Shown here: piece after piece, positions 50,325-61,065 of the stretch
Numbering within the stretch: the stretch's first letter is position 1
Layout of the letters: each line of letters begins with the position of its first letter
Assembly: GCA_031446165.1 (NCBI GenBank)
Contig: CP132905.1
Coordinates: forward strand, 558,001 to 622,000
Source: Arsenophonus sp031446165
GTDB taxonomy: Bacteria; Pseudomonadota; Gammaproteobacteria; Enterobacterales; Enterobacteriaceae
Direction of reading: 5' to 3'
DNA: 64,000 bases
The notes under the pieces: generated by a model
Told to the model about the DNA's origin: nothing
Database searches by the model: none
The model's input: only the letters and a program-made list of their open reading frames with translations
Program-made: the position numbers and the translations under genes

Positions 50325-51353
50325 TCATGTTTTATTGAATAGTTTGTGTTCTAATATCTTAAATCGTTTTACTATTGAATGAATATTCATAATTAAAACT
50401 GCTGTTTTTCGCCAAATCTTATTAGGCTGTAATGGAATACCAGAAGAATATATCCCAGGCTTATTAATTGAACGTATAACCATCGCCATACCAGTAATAG
50501 TTACTTTATCACAAATTTCTATATGTCCATTAATAACACTACCACCACCAATCATACAACATTTACCTATTTTTAAACTCCCTGCCATAATAACCCCACC
50601 AGCGATGGCTGTATGATCACCAATGATAACATTGTGAGCAATATGACATTGATTATCAATAATAACCCCATTGCCAATAATTGTATCATCCAATGCACCA
50701 CGATCAATTGTAGTACCAGCTCCAATGTCAACGTTATTACCAATAACAACTGCACCTAATTGAGGAATCTTTATCCATTTAATATCTTCATGTGCATAAC
50801 CAAAACCATCTGATCCAATTACTACACCTGATTGAATTAAACATCTTTCCCCTATCTTAACATTATGATAAACAGAAACATTTGCCCATAAACTGGTACA
50901 ATTTCCAATTGTAACATTTTTACCAATAAAACAATTTGCACCGATAATAACCTCATTACCTAAGATCACACCTGATTCAACAACTGCATTAGCACCAATA
51001 GCAATATTTTTACCAAAAATAACATTTTGAGCAATAACAGAAGAAGAATGGATATTATGAGCAGGTTTAGGAGTATTGTCTAAAAATTGAGCTAAACGAG
51101 CATAAGCAAGATAAGGATCTTCAACAACTAATGCTGCTATTTTATTAACATTTGGTAGATAATCTTTTTTTAAAACTACAGCAGAAGCGTGACATTTTTT
51201 AAGTTGTTTCAGATAACGACTATTTGATAAAAAAGTAATTTGTCCTTGTTTTGCAAAATGTATAGATGCGATACCTGTAATAATTATATTACCATCACCA
51301 TATAATTGTGCGTCCAATTGCTGAGCCAAATCAGCTAATCGAATAGAACACAT
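50325..51353 (-). CDS. lpxD: UDP-3-O-(3-hydroxyacyl)glucosamine N-acyltransferase LpxD
   Basis: Adds the second hydroxyacyl chain (N-linked) in lipid A synthesis. The 342 residues (341 in E. coli) have an N-terminal uridine-binding domain (ITFLSNSRYLKQL) and a left-handed beta-helix of hexapeptide repeats (about 105-300). The catalytic histidine is H240 in NQCHIAHN, and a C-terminal helix follows. The stop of skp and the start of lpxD are 3 bases apart, indicating coupling. Confidence 0.98.
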   Translation of the reverse strand: MCSIRLADLAQQLDAQLYGDGNIIITGIASIHFAKQGQITFLSNSRYLKQLKKCHASAVVLKKDYLPNVNKIAALVVEDPYLAYARLAQFLDNTPKPAHNIHSSSVIAQNVIFGKNIAIGANAVVESGVILGNEVIIGANCFIGKNVTIGNCTSLWANVSVYHNVKIGERCLIQSGVVIGSDGFGYAHEDIKWIKIPQLGAVVIGNNVDIGAGTTIDRGALDDTIIGNGVIIDNQCHIAHNVIIGDHTAIAGGVIMAGSLKIGKCCMIGGGSVINGHIEICDKVTITGMAMVIRSINKPGIYSSGIPLQPNKIWRKTAVLIMNIHSIVKRFKILEHKLFNKT

Positions 51354-51356
51354 TTA

Positions 51357-51845
51357 TTATTGCACCTTTTTAATAACTAAATCGGTAATATTTTTTAGAT
51401 GAAGACCTTCTTTTAGATACATAATCTCATTAATGTCAAATATAGCATCATACTTTTCTTTTTTAGCAACTACTTTAGTGGCCATTTTTATACTTTGTAA
51501 TATTTTTGTATGTTCTTCTTGTCGACGACGTTGATTATTCCTTTCAAATTGTTCTGCTTTTTTAAGAAAATCAGTGCGCTTTACTTCAAATGCTTTAAGA
51601 GCTTGCTCATTTGGTTTTGTTGTGCTTTTTTGAAATTTTTCGACATGAGACTGTAAATCTTTTTCCATATTTTGTAACTCATTTGCTGATCCTTGAAACT
51701 CCTTTTCAAGTTTTTTAGAAATAGCTTTATTGGTTGCTATCTCTTGAAAAATTTTATCAAAATTAATCACAGCAATTTTTTCTGCATAAACACTACCAAC
51801 AAATACGATTGTACTTAAAACTATTATACTAAAAAATTTATTCAC
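51357..51845 (-). CDS. skp: Periplasmic chaperone Skp
   Basis: Trimeric jellyfish-shaped chaperone that escorts unfolded outer-membrane proteins to the Bam complex. It starts with GTG; a perfect AAGGAGAG Shine-Dalgarno about 6 bases upstream supports this. The 162 residues (161 in E. coli) begin with signal peptide MNKFFSIIVLSTIVFVGSVYA. The rest is a charged, lysine- and glutamate-rich coiled-coil tentacle region. Sequence similarity is moderate; context between bamA and lpxD makes the call firm. Confidence 0.94.
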   Translation of the reverse strand: MNKFFSIIVLSTIVFVGSVYAEKIAVINFDKIFQEIATNKAISKKLEKEFQGSANELQNMEKDLQSHVEKFQKSTTKPNEQALKAFEVKRTDFLKKAEQFERNNQRRRQEEHTKILQSIKMATKVVAKKEKYDAIFDINEIMYLKEGLHLKNITDLVIKKVQ

Positions 51846-51909
51846 ACTACACTCTCCTTAATTTTTAAGTTTTTAAAAATTATAAAAAATAAATAAATTA
51901 CATATATGT

Positions 51910-54318
51910 TTACCATGTCCTACCAATATTAAACTGAAATTCTTCATATCTATCACCTGTATAATATTTTAATGGCTTAGCATAAGAAAAAGTTAATGGT
52001 CCAAGCGGTGATATCCATTGTAGTGCAATCCCTGTTGACACTCGAATATTTGATGGTTTTCCATAATCAGGCATTCCTACTCGCCAACTATCTTCTGTAT
52101 TACGCCAATGAGAATCCCAAACAGTACCAGCATCAATAAAAAAAGATGTTCTAATTAAATTTAAATTTTGCTCATCAATAAATGGTGATGGAATAATTAA
52201 CTCTAATGAAGCCGTTGCTATTGCATTTCCACCAATAGCATCTGTTGATGGATTCGCAGATTTTGGAGATATTTGACCAGTTAGGAGGTTTTTTTCGAGA
52301 TAAACAGCTTTAGGTCCAATATTATTGGATCGAAAACCTCTTACTGTACCTACACCTCCAGCATAAAAATTTTCATAAAAAGGTAATTCTTTACCATTAA
52401 TATCATTGCCATAACCAAATTGTGTCTTACCTAATAATATCCATGTAGCATCTTCATTTAATGGATAATAATGAGATGCATCAAATTTAATTTTATAATA
52501 CTGATTATCTGATCCTGGAATTGTGATTTTACTGTTCAAGAAGATTTTTTTTCCTGATGTCGGAAAAAATCCACGATCTAAATTATTATAAATCCATCCT
52601 AAATCAATACTGAAATCGTTGACATCATAATACGATGTACCATGAAAATTTAGTGTTTCACCAATACTTGCCAAATAACGCCACATACTCACTTGAGGCT
52701 TCATATCAGATAATGAGTTATGAACAAAACCAGTACCCATTCGAAAAATATTATGTTCATTAAAAGGAAAACTTAAAGTAGCATCAATACCATAAATTTT
52801 ATTTTTATAATCTGATAAAAAAGCATCTTTTGCACTAAAATTATTATAAAATAATCTTCCATTTAAACTAATACCATGTACACTCAAATAAGGATCTGTT
52901 AATGATAATTCTCCGTAAGTTGAATAATCATTTTTTTTAGCACTCATACTAACTGCATTTCCTGTACCTAACCAATTTTCTTCTTGAATACCTATTTGAA
53001 AACTTATACCACTTTCAGTTCCGAAACCAATTCCAAAATTCATTGCACCAGTATTGCGTTCTTTTACTTTATAGACTATATCCACTTGATCAGATATACC
53101 TTGGATGCGTTTAGTCTCAACATCAACTTTTTCAAAAAAACCGGTACGTTTTAATCGGTTTTGACCTAAAAGAACTAAATCGCTACCTAACCAAGCACCT
53201 TCCATTTGACGCATTTCACGACGTAGAACAGAATCTTTGGTAATATGATTTCCAATAAAATTAATTTGGCGCACATAAAAACGATGGCCAGAATCAACAT
53301 TAATGTTCACCTTAACTGTTTTATTCTTGATATTAGTTTTTAGTTCAGTAATAATATTTGGATATGCATAACCATAATGCCCAAGAATATTTTTAATATT
53401 TGTCTCTATTTTTTTTATTTTAGTAGCATTATAAATTGTATTTTTTTTAATTGTTATCAATTCATTAATTTCGTTATAATGTTCTGCTTTATCAATATTT
53501 AATTCTATATCTGATATAATATATTTATCTCCTTCTGTTATGTTTATAGTGATATAAATATTTTCTTTATCAGGTGTTAAACCGATATTAGTTGAATTAA
53601 TAGTGAAGTTTACATAACCTCTACTAAGATAAAAACTACGTAATGATTCTAAATCGTTGACAAATTTTTCTTGTTTATATTTTTTATCTGAACTAATTTT
53701 CCACCAAAAAACATCATCTTTTAATTGAAAATATTTCATCAATTCATTCGTACTAAATGTCTTGTTGCCAATAATATTAATACGCTGAATCTTAGCCGAA
53801 ACTCCTTCAGAAAAAAATAACTTCAAATGTACTTGATTGTTTGATGACATTAAAATGATGGGTTTGATTTTTATATTGTACTTACCTATACTGTAATAAA
53901 AATCTGTAAGCATATTTATAATATTAGATAATTTTTTTAAATTCATAACTTCCCCAATTCGAATGTTTACAGAGTCAAGATTACTCTTAAGAACATCAGT
54001 CTTCACAGCTTTATTACCAAAAAATGTAATATTTTTAATAATTGGTCTTTCTTTTAAGCGAATAATCAGGGTATCCTTGTTGCGAAAAATTCTAATATCG
54101 TCAAAATTACCAGTTGAAAACAAATCTCGAATAGTACGACTAATATGATTATTATTAATGGTATCCCCTACTTGAATTGGCATATTTAACAGTGCAGTAT
54201 CAGCAGTAATACGTTGCAGACCTTGAAAATATATATTTTTTATTACAAACCAATCGGAACTGTACGTATGAACACTAAAAAATAACAGTAATGTCATAAG
54301 TAACTTTTTCATCGTCAT
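51910..54318 (-). CDS. bamA: Outer-membrane protein assembly factor BamA
   Basis: Central component of the Bam complex, inserting beta-barrels in the outer membrane. The 802 residues (810 in E. coli) contain a signal peptide (MTMKKLLMTLLLFFSVHTYS), five POTRA domains (about 22-415, each with a GN-type turn such as FFGNKAVK and IIGNKTFS) and the 16-strand barrel. The VRGF motif of loop 6 is present, and the protein ends in FNIGRTW, a proper terminal aromatic beta-signal. Extracellular loop 6 is shorter than in E. coli (no long acidic/cysteine insert). Confidence 0.98.
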   Translation of the reverse strand: MTMKKLLMTLLLFFSVHTYSSDWFVIKNIYFQGLQRITADTALLNMPIQVGDTINNNHISRTIRDLFSTGNFDDIRIFRNKDTLIIRLKERPIIKNITFFGNKAVKTDVLKSNLDSVNIRIGEVMNLKKLSNIINMLTDFYYSIGKYNIKIKPIILMSSNNQVHLKLFFSEGVSAKIQRINIIGNKTFSTNELMKYFQLKDDVFWWKISSDKKYKQEKFVNDLESLRSFYLSRGYVNFTINSTNIGLTPDKENIYITINITEGDKYIISDIELNIDKAEHYNEINELITIKKNTIYNATKIKKIETNIKNILGHYGYAYPNIITELKTNIKNKTVKVNINVDSGHRFYVRQINFIGNHITKDSVLRREMRQMEGAWLGSDLVLLGQNRLKRTGFFEKVDVETKRIQGISDQVDIVYKVKERNTGAMNFGIGFGTESGISFQIGIQEENWLGTGNAVSMSAKKNDYSTYGELSLTDPYLSVHGISLNGRLFYNNFSAKDAFLSDYKNKIYGIDATLSFPFNEHNIFRMGTGFVHNSLSDMKPQVSMWRYLASIGETLNFHGTSYYDVNDFSIDLGWIYNNLDRGFFPTSGKKIFLNSKITIPGSDNQYYKIKFDASHYYPLNEDATWILLGKTQFGYGNDINGKELPFYENFYAGGVGTVRGFRSNNIGPKAVYLEKNLLTGQISPKSANPSTDAIGGNAIATASLELIIPSPFIDEQNLNLIRTSFFIDAGTVWDSHWRNTEDSWRVGMPDYGKPSNIRVSTGIALQWISPLGPLTFSYAKPLKYYTGDRYEEFQFNIGRTW

Positions 54319-54363
54319 TATTATTGTAAATATTCCTAACTAATTTCGCTTTATTTATTATTA

Positions 54364-55719
54364 TTAAAGACGAGAAAAATCATTAAAAAGTGAAATGCCC
54401 ATTAATAATATCAATAAAGCAGTACCAATACGATAACTTAAATCTTGTACACCTTTAGATACTGGCTCCCCTTTTATTTTTTCAATAATTAAGAAAAGTA
54501 AGTGTCCACCATCTAATACAGGTAGAGGACATAAATTAATAATACCTAAGTTAATACTAATTAATGCAATAAACATAATATAATACACTAATCCAGACGC
54601 AGCAGAAAAACCCGCCCCTTTTGCAATAGAAATAGGTCCACTTAGATTAGTTAATTTGATATCACCAGTAAAAAACTTACCAATCATATTTACTGTTATT
54701 TTCATAAATTGCCAAGTATGAGTAATTGCATGATACAATGCCTCAAAAAAATTATATTTTTGAATAATTTTATAATCATTTAGAAGTGGAACAACTGATA
54801 ATTCAAACCCAGCAAACCCAACCTTTTGTTTTTTTGTGATTTCTTTAACTTGTGGTATCAAAGTTAATGCTTTATTTTCACCCTCTCTTTCAATGGTCAA
54901 TAATAGGGGGATATTAGGACTTTTTTGAATAAAGTAAACTAATGGATGCCATGCATCTAAAACTTGTTCATTGACTTTTATAATTTTATCACCTATTTTT
55001 AAACCAGACAATTCTGCTGCTGATCCAGATTCGATATTACGAACAATAGGCTCTTGTCTGGCGCTAACAGGCATAATACCTAAAGATAAAACAGGATCTT
55101 CTTTTTCTGGATCAAAATGCCAATTTTTTAAATTAATAATTTTTTTTACAGGATCTACATAGCCAATAGGTAGAACTTTGACATTTATTTTTTTCTTTCC
55201 AATTTTACTAATCAACGCGATGCGAACAGTATTCCAATCTGGAGTTTCCATGTCATCAATAGATTTTATTTCCATACCAGCCGAAATACTTGCTTGTGCA
55301 GCAATAGAATTTAATTGAATATCTGAAATAATAGGACGAACAGAAGGTATACCAATCATATAAACTAACCAGTATGCAAACACTGCCAATAAAAAATTAG
55401 CTAATGGTCCAGCACTTACAACAGCAAAACGCTCCATCACAGTTTTATTATTAAATGAATGAGCGGCATTTTTATTTTTTTCAGTAGGTATAATTTCCTT
55501 ATCCAACATTTTAACATAACCACCTAATGGAATCATAGCAACAACGAATTCTGTACCATAATGGTCTACTTTACGCCATATTATTTTTCCAAAACCAATT
55601 GAAAAACGCTCAATATAAATACCATAAAATCTAGCTACGCAAAAATGTCCCAACTCATGTACAATAATCAGTACACCTAAGGCAAAAACAAATGCAAATA
55701 AAGTAAAAAAAAATCCCAT
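54364..55719 (-). CDS. rseP: Site-2 protease RseP
   Basis: Intramembrane zinc protease. In E. coli it cleaves RseA to release sigma-E and removes remnant signal peptides. The 451 residues (450 in E. coli) have the catalytic HELGH at 21-25 in the first transmembrane helix, two periplasmic PDZ domains (about 125-310) and the second active-site motif PVLDGGHLLFL near the C-terminus. Sigma-E and RseA cannot be judged here, so its role may be limited to signal-peptide clearance. Confidence 0.97.
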   Translation of the reverse strand: MGFFFTLFAFVFALGVLIIVHELGHFCVARFYGIYIERFSIGFGKIIWRKVDHYGTEFVVAMIPLGGYVKMLDKEIIPTEKNKNAAHSFNNKTVMERFAVVSAGPLANFLLAVFAYWLVYMIGIPSVRPIISDIQLNSIAAQASISAGMEIKSIDDMETPDWNTVRIALISKIGKKKINVKVLPIGYVDPVKKIINLKNWHFDPEKEDPVLSLGIMPVSARQEPIVRNIESGSAAELSGLKIGDKIIKVNEQVLDAWHPLVYFIQKSPNIPLLLTIEREGENKALTLIPQVKEITKKQKVGFAGFELSVVPLLNDYKIIQKYNFFEALYHAITHTWQFMKITVNMIGKFFTGDIKLTNLSGPISIAKGAGFSAASGLVYYIMFIALISINLGIINLCPLPVLDGGHLLFLIIEKIKGEPVSKGVQDLSYRIGTALLILLMGISLFNDFSRL

Positions 55720-55732
55720 AATATTTATAACC

Positions 55733-56590
55733 TTATAAGATAAAAAAAAATAACATTAATCCTGAAAAAACAGTTATAGCTGCTATTAGACTATCTATTC
55801 TATCTAACACCCCACCATGTCCTGGAATTAAATTACCAGTATTTTTAATTCCAGATTGCCTTTTAAACATACTTTCTATTAAATCACCTAAAATAGCACT
55901 AAAAATAATAATAAAATTAATTAATAGATTTCTAGATATTACTAAATCAGAAACATAAAAATTAAATATAAATCCAACAACTCCTGCTGTAACTATACCA
56001 CCAAACATACCTTCAAAAGTTTTGGCAGGTGAAATTTTTTCTGCTAACTTGTGTTTTCCAAAAAAATACCCAAAAAAATAACCACCAATATCTGTGCTCC
56101 ACACTAATAAAATGATATACAATATCAACCAAGATCCTACAAAAGGATCAATTGCATAATTAATACCACGTAATAACAACATTCCACAATAAAAAGGTAA
56201 AATAGTCAAAATACAAAATGTGATTTTTAATATTACAGACCGAGACCAAACTCGACCAGAAAGAGGAAAAGTTATAAGTAATATTATGGCCAATAACCAC
56301 CAGATTAATCCAGAACATAAAATATAAATTACCACAGGCTCTTCTGTTAATTTAGTTAAATCTTGAAATGATAATTGAAATCCCAATAAACTTATACAAA
56401 ATATAATAGGAAATATCATTCTTTTGATAGGTTTTATCCAACCAACAAACTGACACCATTCCCAAATAGTAAGTGAAATAACAAAAATAATAACATAACC
56501 AAATAAATCAAGAGGTAAGAAAAAAATACCAGCAATAACTAATGGAATAAGTATGATAGTACTAATAATACGAGCATTAAAATTTAACAA
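55733..56590 (-). CDS. cdsA: Phosphatidate cytidylyltransferase CdsA
   Basis: Inner-membrane enzyme making CDP-diacylglycerol from phosphatidate and CTP, feeding phosphatidylethanolamine and phosphatidylglycerol synthesis. It has 285 residues, equal to E. coli, with about eight hydrophobic segments and the C-terminal family signature GDLIESMFKRQSGIKNTG and PGHGGVLDRIDSL. The start appears to be TTG, giving MLNFNARIIS; no better ATG exists in frame. It lies 15 bases after ispU and 13 before rseP. Confidence 0.96.
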   Translation of the reverse strand: MLNFNARIISTIILIPLVIAGIFFLPLDLFGYVIIFVISLTIWEWCQFVGWIKPIKRMIFPIIFCISLLGFQLSFQDLTKLTEEPVVIYILCSGLIWWLLAIILLITFPLSGRVWSRSVILKITFCILTILPFYCGMLLLRGINYAIDPFVGSWLILYIILLVWSTDIGGYFFGYFFGKHKLAEKISPAKTFEGMFGGIVTAGVVGFIFNFYVSDLVISRNLLINFIIIFSAILGDLIESMFKRQSGIKNTGNLIPGHGGVLDRIDSLIAAITVFSGLMLFFFIL

Positions 56591-56605
56591 AATAAATCTA
56601 TACCT

Positions 56606-57355
56606 TTATGAATTAATATTATCATGTGTAGTTTTACCAAACCTTCTTTCACGATTGCTAAAAGCCGTAATTGCACTTCTAAAAGCTATTTCATCAAAAT
56701 CTGGCCAAAGTATATCAGTAAAATAAAATTCGGCATAAGCAATTTGCCATAAAAGAAAATTACTAATACGATATTCTTTCCCAGTTCTAATCACTAAATC
56801 AACCATTGGTTGATCATGTAAACTAATACATTTATTTACTGTTTCTTCATTAATATTTTCTGGTAATAATGTGCCTTTTTTAATTTTTTCAGCAATTAAC
56901 CGCATGCCATGTGTAATATCCCAACGACCACCATAATTTGCTGCAATATTGAGCTGTAACCCAGTATTTTTTTCTGTTACGGAAATTGCATTTTTAATAA
57001 GATTTTTTAATTTAATTTTAAATTTGCTTGTATCACCAATAATTGTTAATTTAATATTATGTATGTTTAAATTTTGAATTGCATTACCTAAATATCGAGT
57101 AAAAAGTTCCATCAAAGCACTTACCTCAGTTTTTGGTCGATTCCAATTTTCACTACTAAATGCATAAAGTGTTAAAGATTGAATTTTATTTTCTAGTGCA
57201 AATTTTATTGCTTTTTTTGCTGCCTCAGTACCTGCAATATGTCCTTTAAACCTCAATTTTCCGTGTTTTTTTGCCCATCGACCATTACCATCCATAATAA
57301 TAGCAACATGCTTAGGTATTCGATAGTATAAATCATTCTCATACACAAATTTCAT
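56606..57355 (-). CDS. ispU: Undecaprenyl diphosphate synthase
   Basis: Condenses eight isopentenyl units onto farnesyl diphosphate to make the C55 lipid carrier for peptidoglycan and other envelope polymers (also called uppS). The 249 residues (253 in E. coli) have the catalytic D22 in IIMDGNGRWAKK, TLYAFSSENWNRP and the substrate-binding VDLVIRTGKEYRISNFLLWQ segment with a conserved tail FRSAITAFSNRERRFG. Normally it follows dxr closely; here a 1.7-kb non-coding insert separates them, so ispU-cdsA-rseP may need its own promoter. Confidence 0.97.
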   Translation of the reverse strand: MKFVYENDLYYRIPKHVAIIMDGNGRWAKKHGKLRFKGHIAGTEAAKKAIKFALENKIQSLTLYAFSSENWNRPKTEVSALMELFTRYLGNAIQNLNIHNIKLTIIGDTSKFKIKLKNLIKNAISVTEKNTGLQLNIAANYGGRWDITHGMRLIAEKIKKGTLLPENINEETVNKCISLHDQPMVDLVIRTGKEYRISNFLLWQIAYAEFYFTDILWPDFDEIAFRSAITAFSNRERRFGKTTHDNINS

Positions 57356-59034
57356 AAAAAAGCATTCCCGACCATAAATTAATAAAATTATTACATGTAA
57401 TTTTATGAAAAATAAAAATAAGATTGCTAAAATTAAGAAAAAATATATTTATTGATAACCAAAAAAAATTATATTTAAAAATTTAAAATATATAGTATTT
57501 TAAAATCTTCATTAACTACATTAACTACATCTATACATATTCCTAAAAGAAATCAAATTAAGTGTCAAACTATAACTTAAATTTAAATAAAAATGCAGAT
57601 AATTTCAAAAAATATATTAAATATTATAAAATATAATTTTTATTATACTTATACTTTATGATATTATTTAAAATTACATATATCATATTCTTTATATTTT
57701 TTATTTTTTACTTTAAATTAAAAATAATGTTTATTGAAATATATATTAATTATGATATAAAATGTATATAATTTTAAAATATATTTATTGATGTATTTTA
57801 AGAAAATATATTTTCATTCATAAAAAATTCATATAATTTTTATCTTTTAATTTTAAAAAAATAATAAACACTTGCAATAATTTTTATGATTTTAAAAATT
57901 ATTAAAGAATGTTTAAAAATTTTTTAATAATTTATAATCTACTATACAATATTTAATTTATTTTCTAAATAATCAATTTTATTAAAAAAACAGTTTAATT
58001 ATCATTTCACATTAAATATAGTATTTTTCACCTGCAAAAAAAATATTTATTAATACAATACCAAAAATGTGCATGAAAAAATACTTTTCTTTAAACGTAT
58101 AATCAAAAATCAGTAATATTTTTATATTTGAAAAAATATATATTTATATAAAAAATATAAGCTTTCATAAGAATAATTCTTATAGAATTTACGTTAAATA
58201 TTTTAAAATTCTTAGGTTTAATAACTCTTAATATTTATAAATTTTCATGTTTCATGACCTAAAAAGTAATATATTAAAAATAACTACTGATTCTTATTTT
58301 TAATTTTAATAAGATTATTTAAATTTTAATATAAAAATTTTTACAATTTATCATAATGTATAAAATTTAATTTCAAATTTATTAAAAAAACTATTTTTTA
58401 TTATATATAAACATGTTTTAGTATAATACTAATATCAAGAAAATAAATCATTACAATATTTTTATTAAAAAAATATTTTAATATAAAAATATTTATAAAA
58501 TTATTGCACCAAACAATAAAATTTATTTTATCACTAAAATAGTTGTAAATAAAAATTGTAAATATTAATGTAAATTATCAAACAATCAAATTTTTATAAT
58601 TATAATATTAAAGATATTCTTAAAAGAATTAATATTTTTTTATATGTATTTTTCTATTGTTATATTATAAAACTATTATTTTATATATAAATGTAATTTT
58701 TAGATATTTATCAGGTATAAATAAAGTGCTTTATAATATTAAAAATATTTGCATACTTTTTCTTATGACTGTAGCAGAATATAACTATTGCATTAATTAT
58801 ATTAAGAAAATATAATACAAACAATATTATTTTATAGAATTAAATTTTTAATTTAAAATATTCATATTTTAAATATTTAATCTTTATTTTATGATTTTAT
58901 GAAGTTAATTAAAATATAATTTTGAATGAATACACTATAAAATAGTACACTATATATTAATATGATGCAAATATTATGTATATAATGTAATTGTACTCTA
59001 TAACAACATAATTTTATTATACAAATAAGAAGTT
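57356..59034. other. 1.7-kb non-coding insert between dxr and ispU
   Basis: In enterobacteria these genes are separated by only a short spacer, so this stretch is not explained by loss of a known neighbour. It is extremely A/T-rich; I saw no open frame, no gene remnant, no transposon ends and no tRNA-like fold. A small tandem repeat (attaactac twice, near 57513) is present. It should contain a promoter for ispU-cdsA-rseP-bamA if read-through from dxr is poor. Confidence 0.65.
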
Positions 59035-60231
59035 TTAATTAGATAAAAGTTTTACATACTCATAAGCTATTTTTCGTGCTTCTTTATCAATCTCTAGCAC
59101 TGCATCAATAGTATCAGGTTCAGAAAAAGTTAATTTTTCTAAGATATTTAAATTAACTTTAGCAATATCAGTAAATTGAAGATTACCAGCCAAATATGCA
59201 GCAACAGAAATTTCATTAGCAGCATTTAAAACAGTAGTAGCCGCTTGCCCATCAAAACAAGCGTCAATTGCTAATTTTAAACATGGATAACGTTCATAAT
59301 CTGGAGACATAAAAGTCAATGAAGATATTGTTTTAAAATCAATAACTTGTGCACCTGAAAAAATCCTCTCAGGATAACCCATACTATAAGCGATCGGTAT
59401 TCTCATATCAGGGATACCTAACTGTGCAATTACACTCCCATCTTGATAACATACCATAGAATGAATAATTGATTGTGGGTGAATAATAACTTCAATTTCT
59501 TCATTAGAAGTATTAAAAAAATGCCGCACTGCAATATATTCAAAACCTTTATTGATCATAGTGGCTGAATCAACTGAAATTTTAGGTCCCATAGACCAAT
59601 TAGGATGCTTGCAAGCTTTATCAGGAGTCATATTTGAAAGATATGAAATAGGAACATCACCAAAAGGTCCACCGGACCCTGTTAATATTATTCTTGTAAT
59701 ACCTTCTTGTTTTAAATTAGAAAATCCTAAATTACATTGAACTGCTATTGGCAAACTTTGAAATATTGCATTATGTTCACTATCTATAGGAAGAACATGA
59801 GCACCATATTTTCTAATAGCATTAAAAAAAAGTTTTCCGCTAGTAATCAAAGATTCTTTATTAGCTAATAAAATTCGTTGCCCTTTACGAATAGCAGATA
59901 AAGTCGGTAATAATCCAGCTATTCCTGTAATAGCTGACATAACTTGATCTACATCATTAAGTGCAGCTACTTCACAAATTCCTTTTTCTCCGGATAAAAC
60001 TTCAGTTTTAGATCCTTGATTATATAATATTGTTTTTAACTTATTTGCTGACTTTTTATCTGACATCGCAGCATATAATGGTTTAAATTCCAAACATTGC
60101 TGTACCATAATACTAACATTTGTATTTGCAACTAATCCAATTACCTGAAATTTTTTTTGATTTTCTTTCACTACTGATAACGTTGTTTTACCAACTGAAC
60201 CAGTTGAACCTAAAATGGTTAATTTTATCAT
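59035..60231 (-). CDS. dxr: 1-deoxy-D-xylulose 5-phosphate reductoisomerase Dxr
   Basis: Second enzyme of the non-mevalonate (MEP) isoprenoid pathway, making 2-C-methylerythritol 4-phosphate with NADPH. It has 398 residues, the same as E. coli. The dinucleotide-binding GSTGSVG is at 8-14, metal ligands D150 and E152 in PIDSEHNA, the flexible loop HPNWSMGPKIS, and NKGFEYIAVRHFF. It provides precursors for undecaprenyl phosphate and ubiquinone side chains. Confidence 0.98.
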   Translation of the reverse strand: MIKLTILGSTGSVGKTTLSVVKENQKKFQVIGLVANTNVSIMVQQCLEFKPLYAAMSDKKSANKLKTILYNQGSKTEVLSGEKGICEVAALNDVDQVMSAITGIAGLLPTLSAIRKGQRILLANKESLITSGKLFFNAIRKYGAHVLPIDSEHNAIFQSLPIAVQCNLGFSNLKQEGITRIILTGSGGPFGDVPISYLSNMTPDKACKHPNWSMGPKISVDSATMINKGFEYIAVRHFFNTSNEEIEVIIHPQSIIHSMVCYQDGSVIAQLGIPDMRIPIAYSMGYPERIFSGAQVIDFKTISSLTFMSPDYERYPCLKLAIDACFDGQAATTVLNAANEISVAAYLAGNLQFTDIAKVNLNILEKLTFSEPDTIDAVLEIDKEARKIAYEYVKLLSN

Positions 60232-60388
60232 TTTACGATATATATGCTCTACTATATTTTATAATTTTATAATATACATGCACTTTACTATTTCTTGACC
60301 AAAAAAATATTTTATTTCAAGTAAAAAATTTTTATAAAAATAAAACATCTAAAATAAATATTTGCATAATTAAATTTAAAATTAAAAA

Positions 60389-60946
60389 TTAAAATTTTAT
60401 TAATTCATCTTCTTTTATATGTAATTCTTCATCAATTTTTTTTATAAAAATATCAGTTAACTTTTGAATATCATTTTGAGCAACACGTTCATTATCTTGA
60501 GTAATTTTTTTATATTTCAGCAAAGACTTAATTTTATCATTAGCATCACGTCTTATATTACGAATAGAAACTCGTGCATATTCAGCAGAATTACGCACAA
60601 TTTTTATAAATTTTTTTCGCCTTTCTTCCGTTAATGGTAGTAAAGATACACGAATAATTGTTCCTTTTGAATAAGGACTTAAACCAATATCTGATTGAAT
60701 AATAGCTTTTTCAACCAATGGAATTAATGTAGGCTCAAAAACAGTAATTGCTAATGTACGTGCATCTTCAGCAATAATATTAGCTAATTGTTTTAATGGA
60801 GTGCTAGTTCCGTAATATTTCACCAGAATACCATCTAATAAAGCTGGAGATGCACGCCCAGTTCTAACTTTGTTCATTTGTATTTTTAAAGCTTCAATAT
60901 TTTTTTGCATACGTACTTGAGTATTTTGTTTTATTTTATTGATCAC
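60389..60946 (-). CDS. frr: Ribosome recycling factor
   Basis: Splits post-termination ribosomes together with EF-G. I place the start at a GTG at 60946, which has AAAGGA 8 bases upstream and yields exactly 185 residues as in E. coli; a start upstream would add 9 unrelated residues. Conserved parts are VRTGRASPALLDGI, EDARTLAITVFEP, PPLTEERR-like PLTEERRKKFIKIVR and NIRRDANDKIKSLLK. It sits between pyrH and dxr in standard order. Confidence 0.97.
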   Translation of the reverse strand: MINKIKQNTQVRMQKNIEALKIQMNKVRTGRASPALLDGILVKYYGTSTPLKQLANIIAEDARTLAITVFEPTLIPLVEKAIIQSDIGLSPYSKGTIIRVSLLPLTEERRKKFIKIVRNSAEYARVSIRNIRRDANDKIKSLLKYKKITQDNERVAQNDIQKLTDIFIKKIDEELHIKEDELIKF

Positions 60947-61065
60947 AAAAAAATCCTTTAAAAAAAATAACAATCATTCACTTTATCAAAATAAAATCAA
61001 AATAATTATTCTTATATAAATAATGAAATCATAACCGATATATTCATTAATGTTATATTTTTAAA

